Part shown: piece by piece, positions 27,173-38,099 of the stretch
Numbering within the stretch: position 1 is the first letter of the stretch
How the letters are laid out: each line of letters begins with the position of its first letter
Source of the DNA: Pontederia crassipes
Taxonomy: Eukaryota > Streptophyta > Magnoliopsida > Commelinales > Pontederiaceae
Direction of reading: 5' to 3'
Length of the DNA: 64,000 nucleotides
Assembly (NCBI GenBank): GCA_030549335.1
Contig: CM060187.1
Coordinates: 6,014,001 to 6,078,000 of the forward strand
Made by a program: the position numbers and the translations under genes
Notes under the pieces: generated by a model
Databases searched by the model: none
What the model was told of the DNA's origin: nothing
The model's input: the letters and a program-made list of their open reading frames with translations, nothing else

Positions 27173-29424
27173 TCAGACGCATATTTTCCGGGGGTGCGAA
27201 ATTTCGCGCGCGCGCCTTTTACACGTGTTTTCAGCCAAGAAGGTCAAAAAATGCGAAATTTTTGACGCTGTCAAAAGATGCCAAATTTTCGACGCTTTCG
27301 TGCCTGTTGATGCATGGTGAGATGATTGGGACGAAAAAATGGACTCGGATGAAAATTTTCTAGGCGTGTGAAATTTCATGCGCGCGCCTTTTACTCGTGT
27401 TTTCAGCCAAGAAGGTCAAAAAATGCAAAAAATTTTACGCTATCAAAAGATGCCAAATTTTAGACGCTTTCATGCCTGTTGATGCATGGTGAGATGATTG
27501 GGACGAAAAAAAGGACTGAGGTGCAAATTTTTCGGGGGTGCGAAATTTCGCGGGCGCGCCTTTTACTCGTGTTTTCAGCCAAGAAGGTCCAAAAATGTGA
27601 AATTTTTGACGCTGTCAAAAGATGCCAAATTTTGGACGCTTTCGTGCCTGTTGATGCTTGGTGAGATGATTCGGACGAAAAAATGGACTCGGATGAAAAT
27701 TTTTTGGGGGTGCGAAATTTCATGCGCGCGCCTTTTACTCGTGTTTTCAGCCAAGAAGGTCAAAAAATTCAAAATTTTTTACGCTGTCAAAAGATTCCAA
27801 ATTTTCGACACTTTCGTATTTGTTGATGCATGGTGAGATGATTGGGACGAAAAAATGGACTCAGGCGCAAATTTTCCGGGGGTGCGAAATTTTGAGCGCG
27901 CGCCTTTTACTCGTGTTTTCAGCCAAGAAGGTCAAAAAATGCAAAATTTTTTACGCTATCAAAAGATGCCAAATTTTCGACGTTATCGTGCCTGTTGATG
28001 CATGGTTAGGTGATTGGGACGAAAAAATGGACTTGCGTGAAAATTTTCCTGGGGTGCGAAATTTCGCGCGCGCGCCTTTTACTCGTGTTTTCAGCCAAGA
28101 AGGTCAAAAAACGCAAAATTTTTGACGCTGTCAAAAGATGCCAAATTTTTGACGCTTTCGTGCCTGTTGATGCATGGTGAGATGATTGGGACGAAAAAAA
28201 GGACTCAGGCGCAAATTTTCCGGGGGTGCGAAATTTCGCGAGCGCGCTTTTTACTCGTGTTTTCAGCCAAGAAGGTCAAAAAACGCAAAAATTTTGACGC
28301 TGTCAAAAGATGCCAAATTTTCGACGCTTTCGTGCCTGTTGATGCATGGTGAGATGATTGGGACGAAAAAATGAACTCGGATGAAAATTTTCTAGGCGTG
28401 TGAAATTTCATGCGCGCGCCTTTTACTCGTGTTTTCAGCGAAGAAGGTCAAAAAACGGAAAAAATTTTACGCTATCAAAAGATGCCAAATTTTAGACGCT
28501 TTCATGCCTGTTGATGCATGGTGTGATGATTGGGACGAAAAAAAGGACTGAGGCGCAAATTTTTCAGGGGTGCGAAATTTCGCGCGCGCGCCTTTTACTC
28601 GTGTTTTCAGCCAAGAAGGTCCAAAAATGTGAAATTTTTGTCGCTGTCAAAAGATGCCAAATTTTGGACGCTTTCGTGCCTGTTGAAGCATGGTGAGATG
28701 ATTCGGACGAAAAAATGGACTCGGATGAAAATTTTTTGGGGGTGCGAAATTTCATGCGCGCGCCTTTTACTCGTGTTTTCAGCCAAGGAGGTCAAAAAAT
28801 GCGAAATTTTTTACGCTGTCAAAAGATTCCAAATTTTCGACACTTTCGTATTTGTTGATGCATGGTGAGATGATTGGGACGAAAAAATGGACTCAGGCGC
28901 AAATTTTCCGGGGGTGCGAAATTTTGAGCGCGCCTTTTACTCGTGTTTTCAGCCAAGAAGGTCAAAAAATGCAAAATTTTTTACGCTATCAAAAGATGCC
29001 AAATTTTCGACGCTATCGTGCCTGTTGATGCATGGTTAGGTGATTGGGACGAAAAAATGGACTTGCGTGAAAATTTTCCTGGGGTGCGAAATTTCGCGCG
29101 CGCGCCTTTTACTCGTGTTTTCAGCCAAGAAGGTCAAAAAACGCAAAATTTTTGACGCTGTCAAAAGATGCCAAATTTTTTACGCTTTCGTGCCTGTTGA
29201 TGCATGGTGAGATGATTGGGACGAAAAAAAGGACTCAGGCGCAAATTTTCCGGCGGTGCGAAATTTCGCGAGCGCGCTTTTTACTCGTGTTTTCAGCCAA
29301 GAAGGTCAAAAAACGCAAAAATTTTGACGCTGTCAAAAGATGCCAAATTTTCGACGCTTTCGTGCCTGTTGATGCATGGTGAGATGATTGGGACGAAAAA
29401 ATGGACTCGGATGAAAATTTTCTA
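27173..29424 (+). repeat. 1,030-1,032 bp six-monomer higher-order repeat
   Basis: A six-monomer unit (6 x 172 = 1,032) is present about 2.2 times. The marker ctaggcgtgt recurs at 27,360 and 28,392. The monomers starting near 27,479 and 28,511, and those near 28,122 and 29,152, are near-identical. The third copy stops at about 29,424, where the sequence jumps to a different point in the monomer. This is the cleanest integer-monomer higher-order repeat in the array. Confidence 0.9.
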
Positions 29425-32400
29425 GAGCGCCTTTTACTCGTGTTTTCAGCCAAGAAGGTCAAAAAATGCGAAATTTTTGACGCTGTCAAAAGATTCCAAA
29501 TTTTTGACGCCTTCGTGCCTGTTGATGCATGGTGAGATGATTGGGACAAAAAAAAGGACTCAGGCGCAAACTTTTCGGGGGTGCGAAATTTCGCGCGCGT
29601 GCCTTTTACTCGTGTTTTCAGCCAAGAAGGTCAAAAAATGCAAAATTTTTGACGCTATCAAAAGATGCCAAATTTTCGACGCTTTCGTGCCTGTTGATGC
29701 ATGGTGAGATGATTGGGACAAAAAAATGGACTCGGATGAAAATTTTCCGGGGGTGCGAAATTTCGTGCGCGCGCTTTTTACTCGTGTTTTCAACCAAGAA
29801 GGTCAAAAAATGCAAAAAAAATTTACGCTGTCAAAAGATGCCAAATTTTTGACACTATCGTGCCTCTTGATGCATGGTGAGGTGATTGGGACGAAAAAAT
29901 GGACTCGGATGAAAATTTTCCAGTGGTGCGAAATTTCGTGCGCGCGCCTTTTACTCGTGTTTTCAGTCAAGAACGTCAAAAAATGCGAAATTTTTGACGC
30001 TGTCAAAAGATGCCAAATTTTCGACGCTTTCATGCCTATTGATGCATGGTGAGATGATTGGGACGAAAAAAAGGACTCACGCGCAAAGTTTCGGGGGTGC
30101 GAAATTTCATGCGTGCACCTTTTACTCGTGTTTTCAGCCAAGAAGGTCAAAAAATGCGAAATTTTTGACGCTGTCAAAAGATTCCAAATTTTTGACGCTT
30201 TCGTGCCTGTTGATGCATGGTGAGATAATTGGGACGAAAAAAGGACTCAGGCGCAAATCTTTTGGGGGTGCGAAATTTCGCGCGCGCGCCTTTTACTCGT
30301 GTTTTCAGCCAAGAAGGTCAAAAAATGCAAAATTTTTGACGCTGTCAAAAGATGCCAAATTTTCGATGCTATCGTGTCTGTTGATGCATGATGAGATGAT
30401 TGGGACGAAAAAATGGACTCGGATGAAAATTTTTCGGGGGTGCGAAATTTCGCGTGCGCGCTTTTTCCTCATGTTTTCAGCCAAGAAGGTCAAAAAATGC
30501 GAAAATTTTGACGCTGTCAAAAGATTCCAAATTTTCGACGCTTTCATGCTAGTTGATGCATGGTGAGATGATTGGGTCGAAAAAAAGGACTCAGGCGCAA
30601 ATTTTCCGGTGGTGCGAAATTTCGCGCGCGCGCCTTTTACTCGTATTTTCAGCCAAGATGGTCAAAAAACGCGATATTTTTTACGCTGTCAAAAGATGCC
30701 AAATTTTCAACGCTTTCGTGCCTGTTGATGCATGGTGAGATGATTCGGACGAAAAAATGGACTCGGATGAAAATTTTCTGGGGGTGCGAAATTTTATGCG
30801 CGCGCCTTTTACTCGTGTTTTCAACCAAGAAGGTCAAAAAACGCGAAATTTTTGACGCTGTCAAAAGATTCCAAATTTTCGACGCCTTCGTGCCTATTGA
30901 TGCATGGTGAGATGATTGGGACGAAAAAAAGGACTCAGGCGCAAATTTTCCGGGGGTGCGAAATTTCGCGCGCGCCCCTTTTGCACGTGTTTTCAGCCGA
31001 GAAGGTCAAAAAATGCGAAATTTTTGACGCTGTCAAAAGATGCCAAATTTTTGACACTTTCGTGCCTGTTGATGCATGGTAAGATGACTGGGACGAAAAA
31101 ATGGGCTCAGGCGCAAATTTTTCGGGGGTGCGAAATTTCGTGTGCGCGCCTTTTACTCGTGTTTTCAGCTAAGAAGGTCAAAAAATGTAAAATTTTTTAC
31201 GCTATCGTGCCTGTTGATGCATGGTGAGTAATTGGGAAAAAAATGGACTCGGATGAAAATTTTCCGGGGGTGCGATATTTCGCGCGCGCGCCTTTTCCTC
31301 ATGTTTTTAGCCAAGAAGGTCAAAAAACGCGAAATTTTTGACGCTGTCAGAAGATTCCAAATTTTTGACGCTTTCGTGCCAGTTGATGCATGGTGAGATG
31401 ATTGGGTCGAAAAAAGGACTCAGGCGCAAATTTTCTGGTGGTGCGAAATTTCGCGCGCGCGCCTTTTGCGCGTGTTTTCAGCCAAGAAGGTCAAAAAATG
31501 CGAAATTTTTGACGCTGTCAAAAGATGCCAAATTTTCGACGCTATCGTGCTTGTTGATGCATGGTGAGAGGATTGGGATGAAAAAAAGGACTCAGACGCA
31601 TATTTTCCGGGGGTGCGAAATTTCGCGCGCGCGCCTTTTACACGTGTTTTCAGCCAAGAAGGTCAAAAAATGCGAAATTTTTGACGTTGTCAAAAGATGC
31701 CAAATTTTCGACGCTTTCGTGCCTGTTGACGCATGGTGAGATGATTGGGTCGAAAAAAAGGAATCAGGCGCAATTTTTCCGGTGGTGCGAAATTTCGCAC
31801 GCGCGCATTTTACTCGTGTTTTCAGCCAAGAAGGTCAAAAAATGCAAAATTTTTGACGCTGTCAAAAGATGCCAAATTTTTGACGCTATCGTGCCTGTTG
31901 ATGCATGGTGAGATGATTCGGACGAAAAAATGGACTCGGATGAAAATTTTCCTGCGGTCCGAAATTTCGCGCGCGCGCCTTTTCCTCGTATTTTCACCAA
32001 GAAGGTCAAAAAACGCGAAATTTTTCACGCTGTCAAAAGATGCCAAATTTTTGACGCTTTCTTGCCTATTGATGCATGTTGAGATGATTGGGACGAAAAA
32101 ATGGACTCGGATGAAAATTTTCCGGGGGTGCGAAATTTCGCGCGTGCGCCTTTTACTCGTGTTTTCAGCCAAGAAGGTCAAAAAATGCAAAAAATTTTAC
32201 GCTGTCAAAAGATGCCAATTTTCGAGGCTATCGTGCATGTTGATGCGTGGTGAGATGATTGGGACGAAAAAATGGACTCAGATAAAAATTTTCCAGGGGT
32301 GCAAAATTTCGCGCGCGCGCCTTTTACTCGTATTTTCAGCCAAGAAGGTAAAAAAACTCGAAATTTTTTACGCAGTCAAAAGATGCCAAATTTTCGACGA

Positions 32401-33043
32401 TTTCGTTCCTGTTGATGCATGGTGAGATGATTGGGTCGAAAAAAGGACTCAGGCGCAAATTTTCTGGTGGTGCGAAATTTCACACGCGCGCCTTTTACTC
32501 GTGTTTTCAGCCAGGAAGGTCAAAAAACGCAAAATTTTTTACGCTATCAAAAGATGCCAAATTTTCGACGCTATCGTGTCTGTTGATGCATGGTGAGATG
32601 ATTGGGACGAAAAAATGGACTCGGATGAAAATTTTCCTGAGGTGCGAAATTTCGTGCGCACCCCTTTTACTCGTGTTTTCAGCCAAGAAGGTCAAAAAAT
32701 GCGAAATTTTTGATGCTGTCAAAAAATTCCAAATTTTCGACGCTTTCATGCCTGTTGATGCATGGTGAGATGATTGGGACGAAAAAAAGGACTCAGGCGC
32801 AAATTTTCCGGGGGTGCAAAATTTCGTGCGCGCGCCTTTTGCACGTGTTTTCAGCCAAGAAGGTCAAAAAATGCGAAATTTTTTACGCTGTCAAAAGATG
32901 CCAAATTTTCAACACTTTCGTGCGCGTTGATGCATGGTGAGATGATTGGGACGAAAAAATGGACTCGGATGAAAATTTTTCGGGGGTGCGAAATTTCCTT
33001 GTGTTTTCAGCCAAGAAGGTCAAAAAACGCGAAATTTTTGACG

Positions 33044-33702
33044 TCACGCCCAAATCGTGCTAGGTCAATTTAAGTACATTTAGTTTTTCATTTTATTTTT
33101 TAGTTATTTCTATTATTATATTTATTTATTATTATTATTATTTAAAATTTTGAATGACCGTATGTGAAAATTTTGAAAAGTTAAATGACCATGCATATAC
33201 AATACTAAGTTTGGATATATGTGAGAGAAAAATACTGACATGATATTTTTTATTTTTTTTAAAACTGATGTGGATGAGAGAGAAAATATTGACGTGGTGC
33301 TATGTCAGCATCCACGTCAGCGGCCCACCGGTTGACTGGTTATGACCGGTCGCGATGACGGTGGTTGAAATGTTTCTAAAGTTGGATGACTTTCGTATTA
33401 CAAAATGAAATTGGGTGATCATAATTAGATAAGTTGGATGACTTTTTGAAGTTGGATGACCATATTTAGACTTACACGGGAAAATTGGATCGATCGCTCC
33501 CTGGAGACCGAAATCTCCATATACAATTAATATTTGTAGAAAATAAATGATAACAGTGATTCTTAATTATATGTACAATAGTGGTATTTAATTATTAAAA
33601 TTAGGATTTACTGATGTCACCTGTTTTTTTGTTGTGTGTCATCTCACGTGTAAAGTATCCTTAAGCATATTTTCAACATATTTAATTAATTATAGTTGTT
33701 AA
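33044..33702. other. Satellite-flanking AT-rich sequence with GTTGGATGAC-like repeats
   Basis: No gene is seen. The satellite consensus stops after gaaatttttgacg at 33,043 and unique AT-rich DNA follows. Motifs of the form aagtt(g/a)(g/a)atgac occur several times between about 33,150 and 33,465 (for example near 33,178, 33,379, 33,431 and 33,450). A GC-richer patch lies at 33,290-33,360. The repeated motif suggests a degenerate non-autonomous transposon, but no terminal repeats or target duplication were established. Confidence 0.4.
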
Positions 33703-34738
33703 TGTAACACCTCACGTGATTTAAAAAAAAGGAAGTTAAAGAGGAAACGGCTGAGCCCATTTCCTCTTCCTCTTCTTCATTCCACCACCTCTTATACTCT
33801 CCCCTCTTCATTGCTCTGTCCAGCCATGACATGGGGAGAGGAAGGGGCAGCTACAACAACATAAAACCCCTCTCCCTCACTCTTTCTCATGTTTTCTCTC
33901 TCTACTCTCTCCCTCTCACCCTCTGGTTTCTCCTCTCCGACGACGCACCGAGCAGCAGTAGAGGAAGGCTTTCCGGCAAGCATCTCCGACGTCGATGACG
34001 CAGGAGATAGCGGCGGACGACAGTAGGCGATCGGGGAACCACACTGCGAGGACGAACCTCAATTTTGTAGGCATTAAGGTGTGATTTCGGGATCTATATC
34101 ATAGGTTAAGTTGCTGGACGATTTTGCATGCTTAGGGTCGAATCCGAATTAGAATTCATGACTAGAAGACGAAGTTAATAACTCTAAAATGCTCGATCTT
34201 TCATTCCTACGAATCTCTTGAAATTGTTTATCTGTTGTTTACATAGATCTCGAATTACCTAGAGCATTATAGGTGTAGATTGCTTTCTCATAATTTAGAT
34301 TATCATATAATGCCTTAGTTATGCTCACAAACCCATAAATTTGATGTATGATTGATTTGATTGTTGAAAAGAATGAAACGATAAAAAATTGTAAATTTGC
34401 GCAGTTTTTCTGCGAATGAAGAACCCGGCACGGGTTGCCCATAACCCGGCCCGAGTTTCCCATAACCCGGCTCAGGTTGCCCATAACTCGGCCCGGATCG
34501 GACTAATCCGAAAGTAAAGTGTAACCCACTTTTACTCAAACTTTTGATCTCAACCTTTAATTCTTCTTAATTATCTTTAATTTAAATCACTTATCTATTC
34601 CTTTATCTTCTTGAATTCAAATTTCTATCCTTTCTCAAAATTTTCCTTTATTTTAAATAGAATTTTCATAATTAAAATAAATATAAAACTATCTTATTTA
34701 TCTATTTAAATAAAACAAAAAAATCTTGAAGTGTTACA
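33703..34738 (+). mobile_element. Candidate solo LTR (TGTAAC...GTTACA)
   Basis: The 1,036-bp segment starts tgtaacacctcacgtg and ends gaagtgttaca, the TG...CA termini of a plant LTR, with the inverted tip TGTAAC/GTTACA. Inside are a pyrimidine-rich stretch (33,760-33,930), a GC-rich block and a short 21-bp repeat array. No reading frame of note is present and no second LTR or internal domain was found, so a solo LTR is the likely reading. The flanking bases (gttaa on the left, ataat on the right) do not form a convincing 5-bp target duplication, so the call is tentative. Strand is arbitrary. Confidence 0.5.
34422..34501 (+). repeat. 21-bp minisatellite, about 3.8 copies
   Basis: Units starting at 34,422, 34,443, 34,464 and 34,485 share the pattern aacccggc...gttgcccat. 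The last unit is partial. The array lies inside the candidate solo LTR and is far more GC-rich than its surroundings. Confidence 0.85.
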
Positions 34739-36204
34739 ATAATTTGAGATTTTATTTATCTATTTTCATAATTTTCATTTGGGATTTTACTATGGGTATT
34801 AACAAGTTCTTGCAATACCAATGTGTGCCCAAGAATGTGCTTAAAGTTCGGGTCCAAACAAAAATAACTACTAAAAAATAATATGGGAATTTTAGTTCAT
34901 TCCATCAAAAAATTATTATGATAATTTTTTTTTCATAAAAGGCAAACATAAATATGGTAAACTGATAAATAAAAGTAACTATTTAGAAGCTAACACGTGA
35001 CCTAACCATTTCCTTGTTCTCTTTCTCATTTCCTATCTCTTTCAATAACCGCCACAAATTTTGCTCATCTCGAAGTTGGAGTAAAATTCCAACAACCATC
35101 ATCTAAGTTAAGATTATTCATAATAATCACATAATTTCACTTTGTAAGCCCATAATCATGGAAAATTAGAATTTTTTTCACCCACAATCATCGCGACCAC
35201 CTATCATGTTTACCGATGATTGCTTAATTGATATCACGTCAACATTTTCTCTTTCCTTCATTTAAACTTAATTTTGCATCTATATGATCATTCATATTTT
35301 AAAATTTTTTAAAAAAGTGAGTCACGACTATCATAAAAGAATAAAATACTAAAATAAGAGACCACATGAAATAATAATAAATAATATTATAAGCATCGTC
35401 CAATTTTTGAAACTGTTTAATGAAATAAAAAAGTTATTAATGTTATGTCAGCATTTTCTTTCTTCACTTAAATTTTAAATATAATAAAAAGGTAGTAGCT
35501 TGGTAGAGGAAGTGTCGGTCCTCATCCACCTCAAACATTAACAAGAGGCACATTATTTATTTATCATTTAAAATTTTAAATAGAGAGAGAAAATTCATAT
35601 ACGAAATTGGTGTAAAACGCAAAGTTCTGCAGAGAAATGGAGATCCAAATTGGAAATCAAGGAACAAGTTGACCTTAGGCACAAAGCGACCCCACCTCTG
35701 AAAATAACTCCACTTAAAAAAAGGTTTCCAATCAATTTTAAAATTTATAAAATCTCTAGCACACAAGTTGAGGCTACAACCGCACAACGTTACTGCAGTC
35801 CTAGGGTTCGATCTAAGAAAACAAAGTAAAAAACTCACGCTAGATTATTATCAAAAGAGAGAAATCTAGATCTAAGGATGTTATTTAAAATAAGAAAGTA
35901 AGGCACTACTGAACTAAATCTCACAATAAATAAAAGTTACACTAATTTTTATGAATTTTAAATAATAAAATAAAAAATATAACAGAAATACAAAAATAAA
36001 CTGAAGATAGAAAACGGTGAAAATGAACACTAGGACTTAGGGATTGCTTCAAAAAAATATTTCTAAAATCAAGAAAAATAACAAAAAATATAATAAACAT
36101 TTTCACTAATGTATGATTCTGCTCTCATGACAATCATCTTTGAGGTCAAGTCATTCTCGTGCTTATTGACTTCGGAATTTGCAAGTTTGAAGATGAATCC
36201 ATCA
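34739..36204. other. AT-rich intergenic DNA, no gene recognised
   Basis: Long A/T runs and scattered stops are present in all frames. A minus-strand open frame of 93 codons (35,557-35,838) has no recognisable motif. I see no RNA gene or clear transposon terminus. Confidence 0.5.
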
Positions 36205-36910
36205 TGTTCTCACAATTTTTGAGTTTTAGGTGTCAACTATCCAGATGGGGTCAACTCCCGATGTGACTCCACAATCGGATTTGTATATCTCTTCTATCGT
36301 AAACTAGAACAAAGCCAACCACTCGGCTCATACTCATTCTTAGTTGCATAGATCATTCCTCCCGGACACAGATGACCAAGACAAGATGAAAATAGAGCAA
36401 GAACATAATTCGATAATACTCTAAGTTCACCTTTCGGTCTTACTTGGTATTGACCATCAATTTCCTTTTGACACAACTCACCCGTAGCCCAACCGGTCCT
36501 ATATACTGTAACTGAGAAATAAGATTACATTCTTGAACATGTCGATGTCTACAAAACGTAGAACACTTGAGTAGGAGATGAAAAGTATCCAAATGGGGGC
36601 ACCTCCCGAGGTGACCATACTTTTGAACTTGAGAATCGCTTATGTCGTAAATCGAAACTCAACCAATCTTTCCTCTCGTATTGAGTTGTGGTAGCATAGA
36701 TAATCCTTCACAAATAGTGATATCAAGACCAATTCGAGCAGAACTAAAGAAAAATTTAAAAAATGCTCCAAATCGACCTTTCAGTCTTACTTGGCACAAA
36801 TCGTCAACCACCCTTTTAAGGTAACTTAGTTATAAGCCAACCTCTCAGTTTGTATGCTAAGGAATAACTTACCCTCTCGAACATGGGTGAATGATGTCTA
36901 CAAACAAGGA
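36205..36910. repeat. Degenerate tandem duplication, about 350-bp unit
   Basis: Two diverged copies lie in direct order. Anchors are tatccagatgggg (36,238) with tatccaaatggggg (36,587), gtcttacttgg (near 36,438 and 36,784), and gatgtctacaaa (36,543 and 36,893), giving a period of 349-350 bp. The copies share the order of landmarks but differ at many positions, so the duplication is old. No coding function is seen. It may belong to the untranslated part of the nearby gypsy fossil. Confidence 0.7.
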
Positions 36911-37560
36911 ATGCATGGACAAGAGGAAACAGTACAAAATTACACCTAATCTCAACATGGCTTTTAGACGTAACTCAATATTGGTACGACCTCTTGATTT
37001 TGAACCAATGCTGAGGAAGATAATATCCTTTTTGGTGAAGAAGCATGAGATTAACACACAATGATTTTCGGATGGCGAGCTGAGTTCGGATATGTCATTT
37101 GGACCTTCCTCATCTTCTTGGTCTACACAATGAGACCTTGGATTAGTTCTTACTATTCTAGGGCGACAGTAGTATACATTTCATCATTTGTAGGGGTAGA
37201 TGGTAGTGTAGGTGGTGGCATCTCTAAAGAGGTTGTGGCAGCTCTCCTTTTTCTTGCTGGGACAATATAACTTGTTGGATGGGAGCTCGCTTTATTCATT
37301 ACTGCAAAAGTGAGGGAAAAATATATAATCAGCTTTCATCTTCATCTTTGGAATTGTAATAGTTGTGGGAGATGTAGCTATAGTCAATTGGGTTAATGTT
37401 GAGAGTAAGCCAACATCCTTGCAATCTAAGATCTTTTTATTTAGCCAAGTGGGGTACGATGTAGGGATTGAGTCATTTGTCGACTTGGCGTTCGGATACC
37501 CTTCCTTAGTGGTCAGCCTAACTAAAAATTTCTAATATTTTATTGTGTGAAAAATAGATT
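36911..37560. other. Probable retroelement-derived spacer, no gene recognised
   Basis: Short frames occur on both strands (for example 37,061-37,270 plus, 69 codons) without recognisable domains. The position next to a minus-strand gypsy protease fossil suggests this is part of the same decayed element, but no motif supports a precise call. Confidence 0.3.
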
Positions 37561-38060
37561 CTTCAACTTCTGTAAGGCACTTCTGAAGTGGGTCTTGCAG
37601 CAATATGAGATTCAACACTTCCTCAACAGTGGGATCTATCACATCTTCAAATTCATAAATATCCCCACAACTTGGATATTAAGGATAGATTGAACCCGAT
37701 CTTTTCTTCCCCAAATTGAAATGGTAGCATGTCGTTCTTCACATCAATTAGAGCTCTTGTTGTGGCTAAGAATGATCTCCCAAGAATTAAGGATGTATTC
37801 ATATCTTCCTCCATGTCTCATACTACAAAATCTACAGAGGTGAAAAATAGACTCTGATGTGTATGTAGATCTATTCGTCAGTTGCAAAATCATGTTGGTA
37901 GGATTCAACTCTCCAGGTCCTAGCTGTTTGCACATAGATAGGGGTATCATGTTCACACTTACCCCTAAGTTGCATGGAGCTTTGTTGGCTTGTAAGTTCC
38001 CTATTTCACATGGAATGGAGAAACTGTCAAAGATATAGTCTCCCGAATGTCCAGCTTTTT
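37560..38060 (-). mobile_element. Ty3/gypsy pol fossil: aspartic protease region
   Basis: Minus-strand translation of this interval shows a retropepsin-type pattern: FSIPCEIGNLQANKAPCNLG, then MNMIPLSMCKQLGPGELNP, and further on a LILGRSFLATTRALIDV segment. These match the protease region of plant Athila/Tat-type Ty3/gypsy polyproteins, where C-x-LG-(A/V)-S-x-N-x-(M/I)-PLS is followed by I-x-LGRPFLAT-x-RALIDV. No LTRs or other pol domains were assigned with confidence. The element is broken and short. It abuts LINE reverse-transcriptase sequence at about 38,060-38,110. Confidence 0.75.
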
Positions 38061-38099
38061 TCCTTCATAGAATCTCTTTGAATATGTTGGATTACTTCC

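Larger units (their letters stand above)
1..33043 (+). repeat. 171-172 bp satellite array, about 190 monomers
   Basis: The sequence is a continuous head-to-tail array. The landmark agatgattgg recurs at 1, 173 and 344 and onward every 171-172 bases to the array end. In order, each monomer holds: a gatgattgggacgaaaaaa segment, a type-specific actcggatg or actcaggcg segment, a ggggg run, the palindrome gcgaaatttcgc, a (CG)n tract, ttttactcgtgttttcagcc, an A-run, and two related modules around aaatttttgacgctgtcaaa and aaattttcgacgctttcg. No unrelated insertion was found inside. The window opens inside the array, so its left end is unknown. A 171-172 bp unit is close to the nucleosome-spaced length common to centromeric satellites, but centromere identity is inference. 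I do not recognise the family by name. Confidence 0.97.

Noticed and set aside
1-33043. CRISPR array
   Set aside because: The repeats are contiguous 171-172 bp monomers without unique spacers, in plant DNA.
115-33073. Hundreds of open frames of 60-242 codons in the satellite, with recurring KDAKF, LMHGEMIGTKK and CFQPRRSKN phrases
   Set aside because: They are translations of the tandem monomer in several frames on both strands at once. The unit is poor in stops, and 171 is a multiple of three, so frames can run through several monomers. No start context, codon bias or domain supports coding.
35557-35838. Minus-strand 93-codon frame
   Set aside because: No recognised motif, AT-rich context, and no splice or promoter support.
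37061-37270. Plus-strand 69-codon frame with a hydrophobic start
   Set aside because: It lies opposite the minus-strand retroelement remains, is short, and has no motif.
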